Below, one piece after another: positions 5,682 through 6,605 of a stretch of 6,605 bases of DNA (its first letter is position 1; each line of letters starts with the position of its first letter). The notes under the pieces are model-generated. The model had not been told where the DNA came from. It saw only the letters and a program-made list of their open reading frames with translations, and did no database searches. Source of the stretch: Clostridia bacterium (GTDB lineage: Bacteria > Bacillota > DULZ01); contig JAAYOX010000191.1 in NCBI GenBank assembly GCA_012520135.1, positions 1-6,605 on the forward strand, in the 5' to 3' direction. The position numbers and the translations under genes are program-made.

Positions 5682-6218
5682 CTAACCACTCAGTTCTGCT
5701 TGCAGGTTCTTGAGCCTGGTGGCGATGCTGCCATCAATCACTTTGTCTCCAATCTTTAATACGGCACCGGCCAGTAAATCCGGTTCCACCCGGTACTTGA
5801 GCCGCACTTCTTTTCCGGTGGTCTTGGTCAGTCTCTCCGCCAAGGCTTTTTTGCTTTCCTCGGGCAATTCCACCGCCGTGCGGATTTCTGCCTCCATGAT
5901 ACCCCGGAACTCATCCATTTCCCGCTGGAAACTGGCAACGATCTCTTCCAGATACGCTTCTCTGCGCTTCTCCAGGACTACCCCCAAAAAGTTGAGGGTT
6001 AATTCCTGAAAATGCTTTCCGAAAAGCTCCGAAAGCAGTTGGAACTTTTTGCCGCTGCCAATCTGCCGGTTCTCCAGGATTAAACCCAGTTCCGGGTTGG
6101 CTGCCAAAGCATCAGCCAGTGACCGTAAATCCTTTTCCACCGGTTCTAACAAGTTTTGCTCCTTGGCTAACGCAAAGAGAGCACCTGCATATCGACCGGC
6201 TACTATCTGTCTGCTCAT
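5682..6218 (-). CDS. atpH: ATP synthase F1 subunit delta (peripheral stalk)
   Basis: Delta sits on top of F1 and ties the alpha N-termini to subunit b, so that the head does not turn with the rotor. The product has 178 residues, the family norm. The N-terminal helical bundle (about 1-105) begins IVAGRYAGALFALAKE (5-20), the typical opening. The C-terminal domain carries the delta signature around EPDLLAGAVLKIGDKVIDGS (145-164). The ATG at 6218 overlaps the atpF stop as ATGA (6215-6218); the upstream ribosome site is weak (GAGGCAGG), so translation is probably coupled to atpF. Confidence 0.97.
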   Translation of the reverse strand: MSRQIVAGRYAGALFALAKEQNLLEPVEKDLRSLADALAANPELGLILENRQIGSGKKFQLLSELFGKHFQELTLNFLGVVLEKRREAYLEEIVASFQREMDEFRGIMEAEIRTAVELPEESKKALAERLTKTTGKEVRLKYRVEPDLLAGAVLKIGDKVIDGSIATRLKNLQAELSG

Positions 6219-6605
6219 TGCAGTTCGCCTGCCTCTACTATGAAGTCTTGGATCAGGCGTTCATGTTCCTGGGGCGACAGTTCTTTGTCGATCACGCGGC
6301 CGGCAGCTAATACGATCAAGGTAGACATTTCTTCCTTGATCTCCGCCAAGGCTCTGGCCTTCTCCCTTTCGATTTCGGCTTTGGCCCTTTCCAGGGATTT
6401 GGCCGCTTCTTCCCGGGCACCGGCGATAATCTCTTCTTTCATTTCTTCACCGACTTTGGTGGCGTTAGCGATAATCGCCTGGGCCTCGTTTCGTGCGCCC
6501 TGGATTTGTGCTTCATATTTGGCTAAGATGGCTTGAGCCTCTTCTCTCTTTTGGGCCGCATCCTTGATGGCCCCTTCGATTTGCTCCTCCCGTTCCAACA
6601 GCATT
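6215..6605 (-). CDS. atpF: ATP synthase subunit b, 5' end outside the window
   Basis: The last 130 or so codons are visible. Subunit b forms the long peripheral stalk that anchors delta and alpha to the membrane sector. What is seen is one continuous, highly charged helix rich in Ala, Glu, Lys and Arg, starting in the family-typical LEREEQIEGAIKDA and holding the repeated ARNEAQAII / AREEAAKSLERA pattern of a right-handed coiled coil, then the delta-binding C-terminus (IDKELSPQEHERLIQDFI). The ATG at 6604 is internal: the family has about 30-40 more residues before this point, including the single membrane helix, and none of that hydrophobic part is here. The stop overlaps the atpH start by 4 bases. 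Confidence 0.95.
   Translation of the reverse strand, partial: MLLEREEQIEGAIKDAAQKREEAQAILAKYEAQIQGARNEAQAIIANATKVGEEMKEEIIAGAREEAAKSLERAKAEIEREKARALAEIKEEMSTLIVLAAGRVIDKELSPQEHERLIQDFIVEAGELQ

Noticed and set aside
6215..6604. ATG at 6604 as the true start of atpF
   Set aside because: The protein would lack the membrane helix that every b subunit has, and the sequence at this point matches the middle of the family; the gene continues past the window edge.

Overview
The window carries the distal part of a bacterial F-type ATP synthase operon, followed by two accessory genes, all on the minus strand (transcription runs from high to low coordinates). In transcription order: the 3' part of atpF (subunit b), atpH (delta), atpA (alpha), atpG (gamma), atpD (beta) and atpC (epsilon). 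Then come a 199-residue six-helix membrane protein that I read as a divergent CcmC/CcsA-type cytochrome c assembly (heme-handling) protein, a 302-bp intergenic region with two hairpins, and the 5' part of a gene for a membrane-anchored YwmB-like protein that runs off the window at base 1.

The subunits, the F-H-A-G-D-C order, the strong AGGAGG-type ribosome sites, the TTG start of the last gene and the YwmB-like gene downstream of atpC all suggest a Firmicute. A spore-forming Clostridia of the Peptococcaceae/Desulfotomaculum-Moorella kind is my best guess. In Bacillus and many clostridia, ywmB lies between the atp operon and murA/spoIID. Base composition is near balanced. The genus cannot be fixed from this sequence.

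Bases 1373-6605 are compact: a 4-bp ATGA overlap between atpF and atpH, and gaps of 55, 35, 22 and 15 bp between later genes. The catalytic signatures of alpha, beta, gamma, delta and epsilon are intact, so this looks like a functional enzyme. Subunits alpha, beta, gamma and epsilon form the F1 head and rotor, and delta and b form the peripheral stalk; atpI, atpB and atpE would lie above base 6605.

The unusual part is bases 1-1375. A REP-like palindrome overlaps the atpC stop codon. The next gene encodes a CcmC-like protein that keeps two candidate heme-ligand histidines but lacks a clear WWxWD motif. The following spacer holds an A/T-rich hairpin with a GCAA loop and a perfect 14-bp GC-rich hairpin that lacks a U-tract. 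I see no wholly new system; the CcmC-like protein next to the ATP synthase genes and the palindrome are the items most worth following up.
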